The translations under genes and the position numbers were made by a program. A DNA stretch of 64,000 bases from Lamellibrachia columna (lineage: Eukaryota; Annelida; Polychaeta; Sabellida; Siboglinidae), in NCBI GenBank assembly GCA_963662155.1, contig OY759262.1:52166285-52230284 (forward strand), in the 5' to 3' direction. The notes below the pieces were generated by a model. The model did not search any database and was not told the origin of the DNA. It saw only the letters and a list, made by a program, of their open reading frames with translations. Positions 38,201 to 47,772 of this stretch are shown here, in pieces (the first letter of the stretch is position 1; every line of letters begins with the position of its first letter).

Positions 38201-38400
38201 ATACTTTCTGTGCTGGCACCGTCTATGTGGTACTGCGCATACACCAGTGCTTCGTTCACGAGAATAACAGTGTCAGTAATTCCAGCTGTTTGATATAGGG
38301 CGGTACTGTTCTTTCTATTACACGCAGCAGAGATAGTGTTGCCTGCGTTACTTCTTCCTTTGCCATTTGATACACTTGACGTTGTTATTCGCCATAACAA
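35209..38400 (-). mobile_element. LINE remnant (jockey-like organisation), ORF1, endonuclease and partial RT
   Basis: Reading on -: 37,641-37,290 is an ORF1 tail (PPPSRDFFIWRV, LNSFKLTISVDDMNKVKDP, FWPNGW). 37,140-36,380 is an APE-type endonuclease (IQEH-like start, CAILW, LNVYMP, VIYGGDMHTDL, SRIDHFYY). 36,097-35,879 is the linker (TRARYHRVVRHIMREGDRM). 35,703-35,209 is RT (ILVHGYNPDSMLVGTMVAI, NFRAVTLSSIVAKLFDGIIL, FQFGFKQNMPTTHCRYVMME). The RT is cut before the YxDD motif. Many stops. It differs clearly from the CR1 copies. 37,642-38,400 is probably the start of ORF1 but too decayed to assign. Confidence 0.8.
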
Positions 38401-38599
38401 TTAAGCCAAGGCCAATGTTCAAAGCCGGCTCTTTCATTTAATTCTTCGCACCTTTGCGCTCAAGCAGCGCCGATTCCAAATGACGTTCCCTACAGTTTTC
38501 GGTAGTCGACGAGCGATAATACGTATGATAAATAATGTTTGTGTTTTTATGCTCACAATTTCGAACCGCTTCTGCCGTGCCATGAGTTAATGTGTATGT

Positions 38600-39035
38600 T
38601 TTAGCATACGCCATATCAATGTCGTCGCATTACAACAATGTCATTACAGATGCACGGATACAATAACATAATGTAAACTTCATACTACATGGTTTGATTG
38701 ATATCATGTGCAAACGACTAGTTCTCTTATCAAATGGAAGCTTCTTGCCGCATTGTTTTGTCATGCGTGACCGGCGCGTGTACTAGATATCAAGATGCAG
38801 CAGTTGGTATTAGTTACAGCCGCATAAGCTGAACGCGCTAGCAAGTCAAACGAGACTAACATGAAGAGGTTAGTACGATTTCGTTACGTTGCTCTGTTCT
38901 GTTCATATGAGGTAGATAAACAAAACACGGTTCCATGATTGGCCAAGAGAATGTCAATGTCGACGTCTAGTTATGTATCTGACGTTTCATCCAGTAGCTT
39001 GTATTGCACAGCATGGACCGGTGCAAATACGACAG
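38600..39035 (-). repeat. Dispersed repeat R, copy 4
   Basis: Reverse complement of copy 2 in two blocks (tcattacagatgcacggata...; catgattggccaagagaatg; atccagtag...; ggtgcaaatacg). Together with copy 3 it flanks the LINE remnant in the same orientation. Confidence 0.7.
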
Positions 39036-39054
39036 CCGAAACATACAATCATAC

Positions 39055-39151
39055 ATGTCATTACATGTAGCACTGTTTCCTGGTTGCAGTGCAGGGGTCT
39101 TTCTTTGGTGTGTCCTGTTCCTTGGTCTGGTTGCCGTGGCAAGCGCATATC
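39055..39151 (+). CDS. Candidate signal-peptide exon of gene C
   Basis: From the ATG at 39,055 the frame encodes a textbook secretion signal: short N-region (MSLHVALFPGC), hydrophobic core (VFLWCVLFLGLVAVA) and an ASA-Y cleavage site. It then reaches a consensus donor (atc/gtaagt) in phase 1, exactly what the Kunitz exon at 50,685 needs; the joined codon is caa (Gln). An in-frame ATG lies at 39,013, but this one gives the better signal. It begins about 20 bp after repeat R. The long distance to the next exon and lack of transcript evidence limit confidence. Confidence 0.5.
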
Positions 39152-39269
39152 GTAAGTATTCCACGTTTTGTTTGATTCCATCAAGCACAAGCAAGTAATA
39201 AATTAAAGCCCAGATACATTAAAGCATTAACAAGTTAAACTATTAATACACATTGCTATCACAACTGCC

Positions 39270-39790
39270 AAACAATATGATACGATTAAGTTTGTGTTTG
39301 TGTCATTTGTGCTGAAGTGGGTCGATATTTGTGTTAAACCCCAGATTGACGAAAGGCAGTTCGGAAGTATGGCAGGAACTTGTACTACTGATGTTCTGTT
39401 TGAAATGCTCCACAAGTGGTATGAAGCCACATATGTAACGGGCAATTTTGTGAGTGTTTTATTTCTGGACTACAGGAAAGCATTTGATATAATTAATCAT
39501 GATATATTAATCGATAAACTGGTCAAAATGGAACTACCAGCACATTTAGTCCGATGGCAGCGGTGAGCAGAGAGTTAAGATCGGGGACGCTGTATCAAGA
39601 CCAGGCTACCCTAATTGAGGCGCTCCCCGGGGAACTTTGTCTGGACCTAAACACTTTTTGGTCTATATCAATGATTTACGAACACCTTGCCCTATCTACA
39701 AATATGTAGATGACAACACAATATTTGAAATATGCTGTGTTAGGACTACGATAAACTACTCATATTGTTAATGTTGAATTGCTTCCTCAC
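39270..39790 (+). mobile_element. LINE reverse-transcriptase fragment
   Basis: Reads RQFGSMAGTCTTDVLFEMLH, KWYEATYVTGNFVSVLFLDY, RKAFDIINHDILIDKLVKM and PAHLVRW, then after a shift the GxFVWT..YINDL-like and YKYVDDNT region. Two frameshifts and several stops. A third RT lineage, distinct from CR1 and from the element at 35-38 kb. It lies in the proposed first intron of gene C. Confidence 0.8.
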
Positions 39791-41756
39791 AATCTGCTTC
39801 ACTTTTCAGTGTTATTTCATATGCTTGGATAGATTTTTTAATATATGAAATTACTCCACCTCCCCTTCTTTCCGTCTATCTATATTCTGCAATATCGATC
39901 GATATTTCGTTATTATATGATAAATTGTATAGGAACGTATCGTCTAGACATTCGACATATACCGGTGTAGTTATGTTTCAAACTTTGACGACTTGTTTAT
40001 TATGTAGTAGTGCAGTCTAAATAAACCATGTCTGATTCTGAAATGTGTGTATGTCGGATGAAACATTAAACTTTCCCTTTTACCTCGTACCTGTGCCAGA
40101 AGATATAACTAAGTCATACACTGTGGTATGCTCTGCTCAAGAAACGTGATGCACCACATGACTGGTTGGCACCACTGTGTATTGTATTCATTAATACAAT
40201 ACACACTGAATGTACTTATATAATTGCCAAATTCAAACAAGCATTACAAACATATCAGATTTTGTTAATAAATCACTTTGTAAAATAGATGTGTTCTGCA
40301 AAATTAAAGGACTGCCGTGTGCATGATTATAATACACACCATACAAATTGAATTTATTTTATGTATTATATTTATATTATATTTATTGTATTATGTTACG
40401 TTATTACCATGTTTAATTTTTGTTGGAGACATATCAGCTTATATCTGCATAAGTTAACATGAAACAGATATGGTGTCTCAATGACCTTTTCAAACGCGAA
40501 TTATTTGATCTAGCGGAGACAGTTGTGTCTTCATACATTATAAACTGTGTTTCACGATGACCTGCTCTCAATGAATGTGTTTCCTGTATGGTATGACGTC
40601 GTACATAAATTTGACACAAATATTCAGAGCAATGACACAGTGTGTTGTGTCGCCATTACGTGGATTATATTTATATTACATGAGTATTTCTCACATCACA
40701 TACATCAATGCACACGTGTGCACACATATGCACACACAATAACACACACACAAATCGGCTTTAGGGTTTTTAGGTTTAATTGGTAATGTTTGTGATGATG
40801 TATTTACTGTATAAGAAATAGCAACTTATTTTAATTAATTTTAATTCATACTAAAACTGCTATGTGGATTCATAACATTGAAGCATGCAGCAGTTTTCAC
40901 TGCAATCCACAAATGCACGTCACGAGAGTTATATAACATTAATACACCCATTGTCCAATTCGAGAAGCACCATCAGATATTTAGGTGTGCAGAAATAAAA
41001 ATGACATATTGATGTGTTACAATGTGAAAATGGGTAAAACATATGACAAGGCACTTCGGAAAACTGAAGGCCGATTGAATTTTAATGTTGTATCTTAATA
41101 TGTGCGTAACATTATTACAACTACTCTATTGTCATTTTTAATACCGAAGGTAGCAGCACCGCCAAGGAACCCACATAACATGTGTTTTTCAGTGAACTTT
41201 CAAATGCATGTTTTATTAGTCGTTTGGTGTTTGTGTGATGTTATTAACACCTCCCGTTCACCGTTTGAGTTATGGACCATAATGTTGGGATAATAATGAA
41301 TTTTATTAGCGCCTATACCAGGCATTGATGTTGCAGTAGCGACAGTTGTGCCATTATTAGTGATAAACCAGGGTGACTTGCTCACAATGAATGTGTCTCT
41401 TGCGTAGAACAACTTAGTGTGTAGATTGCGTGATAAACTGAAACTGTCTGTCGCCGTTTTCTATATTTATATTAATGTGTCAAGCAGGTTTACGTTGTGT
41501 CATATCACATAAATGCATGTACATGGACAAATCATACACACACACACTCTTTTAAACACATTTGCTTTCTGTAGGCATTTCGTGGCCACATTTCTAGGAA
41601 CATATTGATATTCTATTATTGACTATGCAATTGCTCGCAAGTTTTACTGTGGCTCTATTATATGGTTTTGTCTACTAAGTTATTCGTTGGCTTTAGTATA
41701 CGATTACCACAGTGAGTGAGTGGGTTTTTCACTCGCATTCCTCCTTTTGCCGCCGC
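39791..41756. other. Intronic stretch with decayed repeat Q pieces
   Basis: No gene. About 40,390-40,790 and 41,340-41,750 show weak versions of repeat Q (ttttgttggagac; cacgatgacctgctctcaat; gtgagtgagtg). Confidence 0.5.
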
Positions 41757-42750
41757 TCACTGAGCGTACGAAATGTGCACGCTTATAAGCTTCAAACATG
41801 TGACAATAAATACATAAGTTGCTAGTTGTATTGATAGAAGAAATCGCAGTGCAGACAGATAATATGTGCAAATGAAGATGTTACAACAATTGCTATCATT
41901 AAATCAGTGGAAATCTTCTTGACTACGGCATTCAATCGACATTGGAAAACAATGGTATTATATTAATTAACAAATAAAATAACACTTCCTTTTTCATGAC
42001 TCAACAAGCAATTATGTGTTATTTTATTACGCTCTCTGTGCTTGTTTGACGTTATTGCCATCTTACGTTTTTGTTGGAGATATCCGCTTACGACTGCTTG
42101 AGTTACGGACATACAGCATGCAATGGCGCCTTAGATTTACGTTTTTGTTTTTCAAACACCTATGCCATACGGCTCTGTAATATAGACATGTTGCCGTCAT
42201 TGACAATCAACTGAGTGTCGCGATGACCTGCTCAAAACGAATGTTCTCCTGCGATATATAACACCGTGATTGAGTTTTGTAACACAAAATATATAATGTG
42301 TCGCCTTTACGAATACTAACATTTATGTGTTAATATCTGTATTGCTTGTTTTATGACAGACACATGTACACACAAGCACCACACATATAGACGGACCAAA
42401 CAAATCCAAACACACACATACACACATACACATGCACGCACGCGCACGTACGCACGCAAGTGCGCGCTTACACAGTAACGACATCACCATCACATATCAA
42501 GCTGCGTGACAAACAGTATTCAGTCCATCTGTTCACTCTACCTACAACTGGTCCACGGGTCACTACGTGGCGATAGGCTTCATTTGAGATTCACCACCTT
42601 GACTACAAGCGTTTCCACACGACTTTCTGCTGGCAAGGTTTACTGTGGTTGTATTATGTATTTGTGTGACAACTAATTAATTAATTGGCTTTGGTGTGTA
42701 CGATTTTGAGTGAGTGAGTTTTTTCACACGCATTCTTCTTTGGCAGCCGC
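41757..42750 (+). repeat. Repeat Q unit, 5' flank of the LINE insertion
   Basis: Starts gcgtacgaaatg and runs about 1 kb to a second gtgagtgagt...cgcattc...gccgc. The same order of landmarks (cttataagct, gctatcattaaatcagtg, attaattaac, tgacgt/attgccat, gagtgtcgcgatg) appears after the LINE at 46,858-47,560. The two are tandem units, and the LINE landed in the second. A CA/CGCA tract lies at 42,410-42,465. Confidence 0.75.
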
Positions 42751-42757
42751 GCCCTCG

Positions 42758-43879
42758 ATGAAGGAACTAGAGGTGGAGTTGGAAGAGCTGAGGCTGCTCG
42801 TTGTGGCAATGGTGGGAAGGGAACAGGGTGGTTGTGCCAGTAGTTCCGGTGGGGGAACAGTAGATGATAAAGTGGGGAAAGACACAAGAGATGCTAGGGA
42901 GAGCTCACCGCAGCCTGGGAGGAAGCTGAGGGGAGGGAAGGTGACAGGACGTAAGGAGACGGGAAAGAAAGGAACGGGAGGGAAGACAACAGGAGCGAAG
43001 GAGAGGGGAGTAGGGGAGACAGGAGGGAAGGAGAAGGCAGTGGGGGAGACAGGAGGGAAGGAGACGGGAGTGGGGGAGACAGGAGGGAAGGAGAAGGGAG
43101 TGGGGGAGACGGGAGGGAAAACAACCGGAGAGAAGGAGAGGGAAGTGGGGGAGACGGGAGGGAAAACAACCGGAGTGAGGGAGAGGGAAGTGGGAGAGAC
43201 AAGAGCAAAGGAGTGGGAAGTGGGGGAGACAGGAGCGAAGGAGACAGGATGGAAGGGGTCAGGACAGAATGTGATGGAGGGGATCGAACGGAAGAGTTAT
43301 TCTGCAGCAGTGATAGAGGGGGTGAGGAAGAGAGCGAGGGTGTTTGTGGGGGATTCGATAGTTAGGAAGACCGACAGAGTCTTAAACAAGGGAGATGATG
43401 TGGTGGTCTGCTTGCCTGGAGCCAAAATAGAGGCGATAACTCAGAGGGTAAAAAACATCGTAGGCTCGGGAAAGGGTGGATCTGTTTTAGTACACGTAGG
43501 GACAAATAACGTAGAGAGGGAGGGTACAACTGCCATAGTTAGGAAATATAGGCAGTTGGTCAGAACACTAAAACAGACGCGGGTTGAGCAGGTAATACTG
43601 TCAGCGATTTTACCTGTAATGGGCAGGAGGGGTCACAAATATCGAAATTGTCGGGGGATGGCAATTAACATGTTAGTCCAGAAGTTATGTATGGAAGAGG
43701 AAGTTGGATTTGTGGATTTATGGGGAAGTTTTGTTGGGAGGGCTGATATGTACATGAAGGATGGGCTTCATTTAAGTGGTAAGGGGGCGGCAGTATTCGC
43801 GGACAAACTTTCAGCAACGGTAGATAGTGACTTGGGTACAATGACAAATATTTTTGGAAGTAAACATTCTTTAAACTAG
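42758..43879 (+). CDS. LINE ORF1: SGNH-esterase protein
   Basis: CR1/L2-group ORF1 of about 373 residues. Residues 1-20 (MKELEVELEELRLLVVAM) look like a short coiled coil. Residues about 65-165 are a Lys/Gly/Glu-rich tract of GETGGKE-type repeats, low complexity and basic, fitting RNA binding. Residues about 190-350 form an SGNH/GDSL-hydrolase-like domain: block I FVGDSIV (about 196), block III HVGTNN (about 246) and block V DGLHLSGKG (about 334, Asp-x-x-His). Esterase domains are known in CR1 ORF1 proteins. The ATG at 42,710 gives 16 more residues, but those bases belong to repeat Q, so 42,758 is the better start. The last codons are TCT TTA AAC before TAG. Confidence 0.88.
   Translation: MKELEVELEELRLLVVAMVGREQGGCASSSGGGTVDDKVGKDTRDARESSPQPGRKLRGGKVTGRKETGKKGTGGKTTGAKERGVGETGGKEKAVGETGGKETGVGETGGKEKGVGETGGKTTGEKEREVGETGGKTTGVREREVGETRAKEWEVGETGAKETGWKGSGQNVMEGIERKSYSAAVIEGVRKRARVFVGDSIVRKTDRVLNKGDDVVVCLPGAKIEAITQRVKNIVGSGKGGSVLVHVGTNNVEREGTTAIVRKYRQLVRTLKQTRVEQVILSAILPVMGRRGHKYRNCRGMAINMLVQKLCMEEEVGFVDLWGSFVGRADMYMKDGLHLSGKGAAVFADKLSATVDSDLGTMTNIFGSKHSLN
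43870..43876 (+). promoter_or_regulatory. Candidate -1 ribosomal frameshift heptamer T TTA AAC
   Basis: In the ORF1 frame the codons are TCT-TTA-AAC-TAG, so T TTA AAC is an X XXY YYZ slippery site in the correct register, followed at once by the ORF1 stop. After a -1 slip the next codons are CTA GAA GTG CAG, the ORF2 frame, open to 46,755. ORF2 has no ATG before its endonuclease motifs. A downstream structure was not established. Confidence 0.6.
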
Positions 43880-46755
43880 AAGTGCAGGGGGGTTACCTAG
43901 AGGTGTCTCAAGCAGAACAAGAGGCCACTAGCACAGATAAACCAATATCAAATCATCCGAAAAACATCACTGAAAAAGGTTATAGATGCGTATGTTTAAA
44001 TGCAAGGAGCATAGTAAATAAGAAAAACGAATTAAACATTATGGTAGAAGATATTGACCCTCACATAATTGGTATAACTGAATCATGGGCCAACATAGAT
44101 ATAACAGATGCTGAATTAGGACTGACAGGATATGTAATGTTTAGGAAAGATCGAATAGGAAGAAAGGGCGGGGGAGTTATTTTATATGTTAAAGAATCTA
44201 TTCAGGCTTATGAAATAAAACTAGAAAGGGAAGCAGATTGCGATGAAGCTGTTTGGTGCAAAATTGTTTCAGGAAATTCAAAATTAACTATTGGATTAGT
44301 TTACCGAAGTCCAAACATAAACGAAGAGGACAACACAAAAATAATAAACGCTATAAAGGAAGTTAGTAAAGGGGAATGTATCATAATGGGAGATTTTAAC
44401 CATGGACACATACAATGGAATTCTCTAGAGAGCACAGGGATTGAGGACCAACAATTTCTATTTTTAATCCAGGATAGCTTTCTTACTCAGCACGTACTAG
44501 AACCAACCAGGGGAGAAAATGTATTAGATATAGTTTTGTCATCACAAAAAGAATTAGTGGACAATGTAAAAATATTTGAACCATTGGGTAATAGTGACCA
44601 TAATCAAATACATTTTGACATCAATGTAAAATCAGAAAGTAAAAATAAGAAAACGTACAAGAGAAACTTCCACAAAGGTAACTACAAAGATATGAGAAAA
44701 TACTTAGCAAAGCTAGATTGGAATAACATGCTGATGAATAAGACCGCAATTGAATGTTGGAATATTCTAAAATATGAAATTGAGAGTATCATCGATAAAT
44801 TTGTTCCCTTCCAAAAACAAGGAAAACGGTGTAGAAAGAAACACTTGTCAAAAGAGGCTATTAGAAAAATAATGCTAAAGCAAACTATGTGGAGGGTTTA
44901 TAGGCGTACCAGAAAGGACGAAGACTATGCAAAATACAAAGAGGCACTTAATGCAGCTACAACTGAAATCAGACAATCTAAAAGAAGCTATGAGCAAAAA
45001 CTAGCATGTAACATAAAAAATGACAGCAAGAGTTTCTATGCATATGTCAGGAGTAAACAAAACGTACAAGACAAGGTTGGACCTCTAGAAGACAGTGCTG
45101 GAAATATAATATCACAGGGGTTTTTAATGGCGGAAGACCTAAATGGTTACTTCAGTTCAGTGTTTACCAAAGAAGATATTAGTTCATTACCAGTTGCTGA
45201 TGCTAAATTTCAGGGGGCTAAATCTGACTATTTAGGTCCGTTAGTTGTAACTCCAGAATTGGTAGCTAAGAAAATAAAGGCAATGAAGGATAACAAATCA
45301 CCGGGAGTGGATGGGATTCCTCCAAAATTACTAATGGAAACAGTAGAACAAATCAGTATACCACTTGCAAGAGTATTCAACTTGTCATTAAAAGAGGGAG
45401 TTGTTCCGTTTGAATGGAAAGAAGCAAACATCATACCATTATTTAAAAAGGGTTCGAGAAATAAGTCAGAGAATTACAGACCAGTGAGTTTAACGTCAGT
45501 GATTTGTAAATTATTAGAAAGGTTGATTAAAGACCATATGGTGGACTTTCTCGTCAAGCATAAATTATTAAATTCATCTCAACATGGATTCCTTAAAGCG
45601 AGGTCATGCTTAACAAATATGTTATGTTTTTTGGAAGAAATCACTAAGTGGATAGACGTGGGATCGCCAGTAGATATTATCTACTTAGATTTTCAGAAAG
45701 CTTTTGACAAAGTGCCACATCAAAGATTACTACTGAAATTAAAAGCCCATGGTATCGGGGATAGCATAACTGACTGGATAGAACAATGGCTGACTGACAG
45801 AAGACAACGAGTTGTAGTAGATGGAGAAGTTTCAAATTGGAAATCGGTTTTGAGTGGGGTACCTCAAGGATCAGTATTAGGACCTATATTATTCTTAATT
45901 TATATCAATGACTTGGACGACAGTATAACAAGTAACGTACTGAAATTTGCGGATGACACAAAACTGTTTAGAAAGGTTAATACTGATGGTGATAAACAAC
46001 ATTTACAAAACGATCTAGACAGATTAGTGAAATGGTCTGAGAAATGGCAGATGTTGTTCAATTTGGGGAAATGTAAATGCATACATACAGGACATAGGAA
46101 CTTAAATGTAAACTATAGAATGGGAGATACTGTTCTGGGTACTACTGTAAAAGAAAAGGACTTAGGAGTAACAATAAGCGCTGATATGAAAGTTTCAGAG
46201 CAGTGTGGTATTGCAGCTTCAAAGGGTAATCAAATTCTTGGATTGATTAGAAGAAACATAACATACAAGGGAAAAAAGTTAATTATACCTCTTTATAAAG
46301 CAATAGTTAGACCTCATTTAGAATACTGTATACAAGCATGGAGACCATATCGTAAGAAGGATATAGATACGCTTGAACGCATACAAAGGAGAGCAACTAA
46401 AATGATTCCAGAACTGAGAGACCTTAGTTATGAAGAACGCCTGAAAGAATGTGGTTTAACAACTCTAGAGACAAGGAGGTTAAGAGGAGATCAGATTGAA
46501 GTTTTTAAGATATTAAATGGGTATGAAAATATTGATAGAAATATGTTTTTCTCACTCAAGAAGGATAGCAGAACTAGAGGACATGAGGTAAAATTAGTAA
46601 AGGATCCATGTAGATTGGACATCAGGAAGCACTCGTTCTCACAGAGGACAATAAATGAATGGAACAAATTGTCAACAGATTGTGTAACTGCTAGCAGCGT
46701 GAATATGTTTAAAAACAAGGTTGACACATATCTCAGGAGGGCGGGCTATAAGTAG
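43876..46755 (+). CDS. LINE ORF2: APE endonuclease + reverse transcriptase
   Basis: A single open frame of about 960 codons with no internal stop. The N-terminal APE-type endonuclease (residues about 35-250) has LNARS, TESW, RKDRIGRKGGG, GDFN and SDHN. RT (about 480-760) has PLFKKGSRNKSENYRP, YLDFQKAFDK, SGVPQGSVLGPILFLIYIND and the catalytic FADDT. The C-terminal region (RPHLEYCIQAWRPY, RRATKMI, INEWNKL) is typical of CR1. It nicks target DNA and primes reverse transcription from the 3' end. The frame opens at 43,864, overlapping ORF1 by 16 bases. The first ATG (44,041) lies after the first endonuclease motif, so start is likely by frameshifting or a non-ATG codon (GTG at 43,882). Confidence 0.93.
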   Translation, partial: LEVQGGYLEVSQAEQEATSTDKPISNHPKNITEKGYRCVCLNARSIVNKKNELNIMVEDIDPHIIGITESWANIDITDAELGLTGYVMFRKDRIGRKGGGVILYVKESIQAYEIKLEREADCDEAVWCKIVSGNSKLTIGLVYRSPNINEEDNTKIINAIKEVSKGECIIMGDFNHGHIQWNSLESTGIEDQQFLFLIQDSFLTQHVLEPTRGENVLDIVLSSQKELVDNVKIFEPLGNSDHNQIHFDINVKSESKNKKTYKRNFHKGNYKDMRKYLAKLDWNNMLMNKTAIECWNILKYEIESIIDKFVPFQKQGKRCRKKHLSKEAIRKIMLKQTMWRVYRRTRKDEDYAKYKEALNAATTEIRQSKRSYEQKLACNIKNDSKSFYAYVRSKQNVQDKVGPLEDSAGNIISQGFLMAEDLNGYFSSVFTKEDISSLPVADAKFQGAKSDYLGPLVVTPELVAKKIKAMKDNKSPGVDGIPPKLLMETVEQISIPLARVFNLSLKEGVVPFEWKEANIIPLFKKGSRNKSENYRPVSLTSVICKLLERLIKDHMVDFLVKHKLLNSSQHGFLKARSCLTNMLCFLEEITKWIDVGSPVDIIYLDFQKAFDKVPHQRLLLKLKAHGIGDSITDWIEQWLTDRRQRVVVDGEVSNWKSVLSGVPQGSVLGPILFLIYINDLDDSITSNVLKFADDTKLFRKVNTDGDKQHLQNDLDRLVKWSEKWQMLFNLGKCKCIHTGHRNLNVNYRMGDTVLGTTVKEKDLGVTISADMKVSEQCGIAASKGNQILGLIRRNITYKGKKLIIPLYKAIVRPHLEYCIQAWRPYRKKDIDTLERIQRRATKMIPELRDLSYEERLKECGLTTLETRRLRGDQIEVFKILNGYENIDRNMFFSLKKDSRTRGHEVKLVKDPCRLDIRKHSFSQRTINEWNKLSTDCVTASSVNMFKNKVDTYLRRAGYK

Positions 46756-46857
46756 ATGAACATTGTTGGACTCTCGATAAGCCAATGGCTTCCTTGTCCA
46801 CTCGCCATCTGGGCCTTTGGCTTGGATGGCAAATCTTGTTAAATCTTGTTAAATCTA

Positions 46858-47560
46858 TGCGTACGAAATGCACCCGCTTATAAGCTAAAACATGTGACAA
46901 CACATAGATATGTTATTAGTTGTGCTGAACGCAGAAAGCAGGCAAATCAAACATTCAAATGATGATGTTGTGAAACCAACGGCTATCATTAAATCAGTGA
47001 AAACATACTATAGAGTCCAATCGTCACTAAAAATAATAATATTATTATATTAATTAACACATAAAATAACACTTCCATTTTAATGACTCAACAAATGCGT
47101 GATGTTTTATTATGCTCTGCTAGTTTGACGTCATTGCCATATCACCTTTTTGTTAGTGACATCTCCGCTTACAACATTTTGAGTTATGGACATAAAACAT
47201 GCAATGGTGCATTATATTTAAGTCTTTCTTTTTAAGCACCATACTGCATACATTTTGCAGTCATTAACAATCCACTGAGTGTCGCGATGTCCCGCTCGCA
47301 ACGAATATTCTCCTGCGTTTTATAATACCGTGAGTGAGTTTTTTATGACATAAAATATACAGTGTGTCGCTTTTGCGAATACTATCATGTATGTCCATTT
47401 GTTCACCCTACCTACAAATGCTCCACGGGGGGGGGGGCACTAGGTATTCGTACGTATTGGCGTCTTTTGAAATTCACCTTGACTACAATCGTGTTCGCAT
47501 GACTTTCTGCTTTCTATGTTATTAAGATAGACGACTATATTTTCACCATGTACACGATGA
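46858..47560 (+). repeat. Repeat Q unit, 3' flank of the LINE
   Basis: Continues the unit interrupted by the LINE. It parallels 41,757-42,620 through ctttctgct at about 47,510. A run of G (47,428-47,438) interrupts it. 47,561-47,772 has no recognised feature. Confidence 0.75.
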
Positions 47561-47772
47561 ACTGTCACCATGTGTCATGTTGAATGCAATGTTTGATCTG
47601 GTACACACTTGTAAAAGCGTACAACAATGTTTCCATTCACGAGACTATCATTCAAACACGAATATTAAAATAGTTGGTGATATCATAGCAGATGTTGCGT
47701 ATTCGAGTTGTTTTTTCTTTTCTTTCATATATTCAGCCAAGAAAATTACAGCAACAAAAGTACACAACAATA

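Larger units (their letters stand above)
42751..46857 (+). mobile_element. CR1-type LINE, nearly full length
   Basis: Two ORFs (esterase ORF1; endonuclease/RT ORF2), then a short 3' UTR ending in aatcttgttaaatcttgttaaatc, a tandem tail of the CR1 kind. The borders come from the repeat Q flanks. The left flank matches the previous Q unit up to gccgc (42,750) and the right flank resumes at gcgtacgaaatg (46,858). No target duplication and about 7 bp of target missing, usual for CR1. Both ORFs are free of stops, so this insertion looks recent. Confidence 0.93.

Noticed and set aside
42710..42757. Upstream ATG of LINE ORF1
   Set aside because: These bases match the host repeat Q unit at 41,710-41,756, so they lie outside the element.
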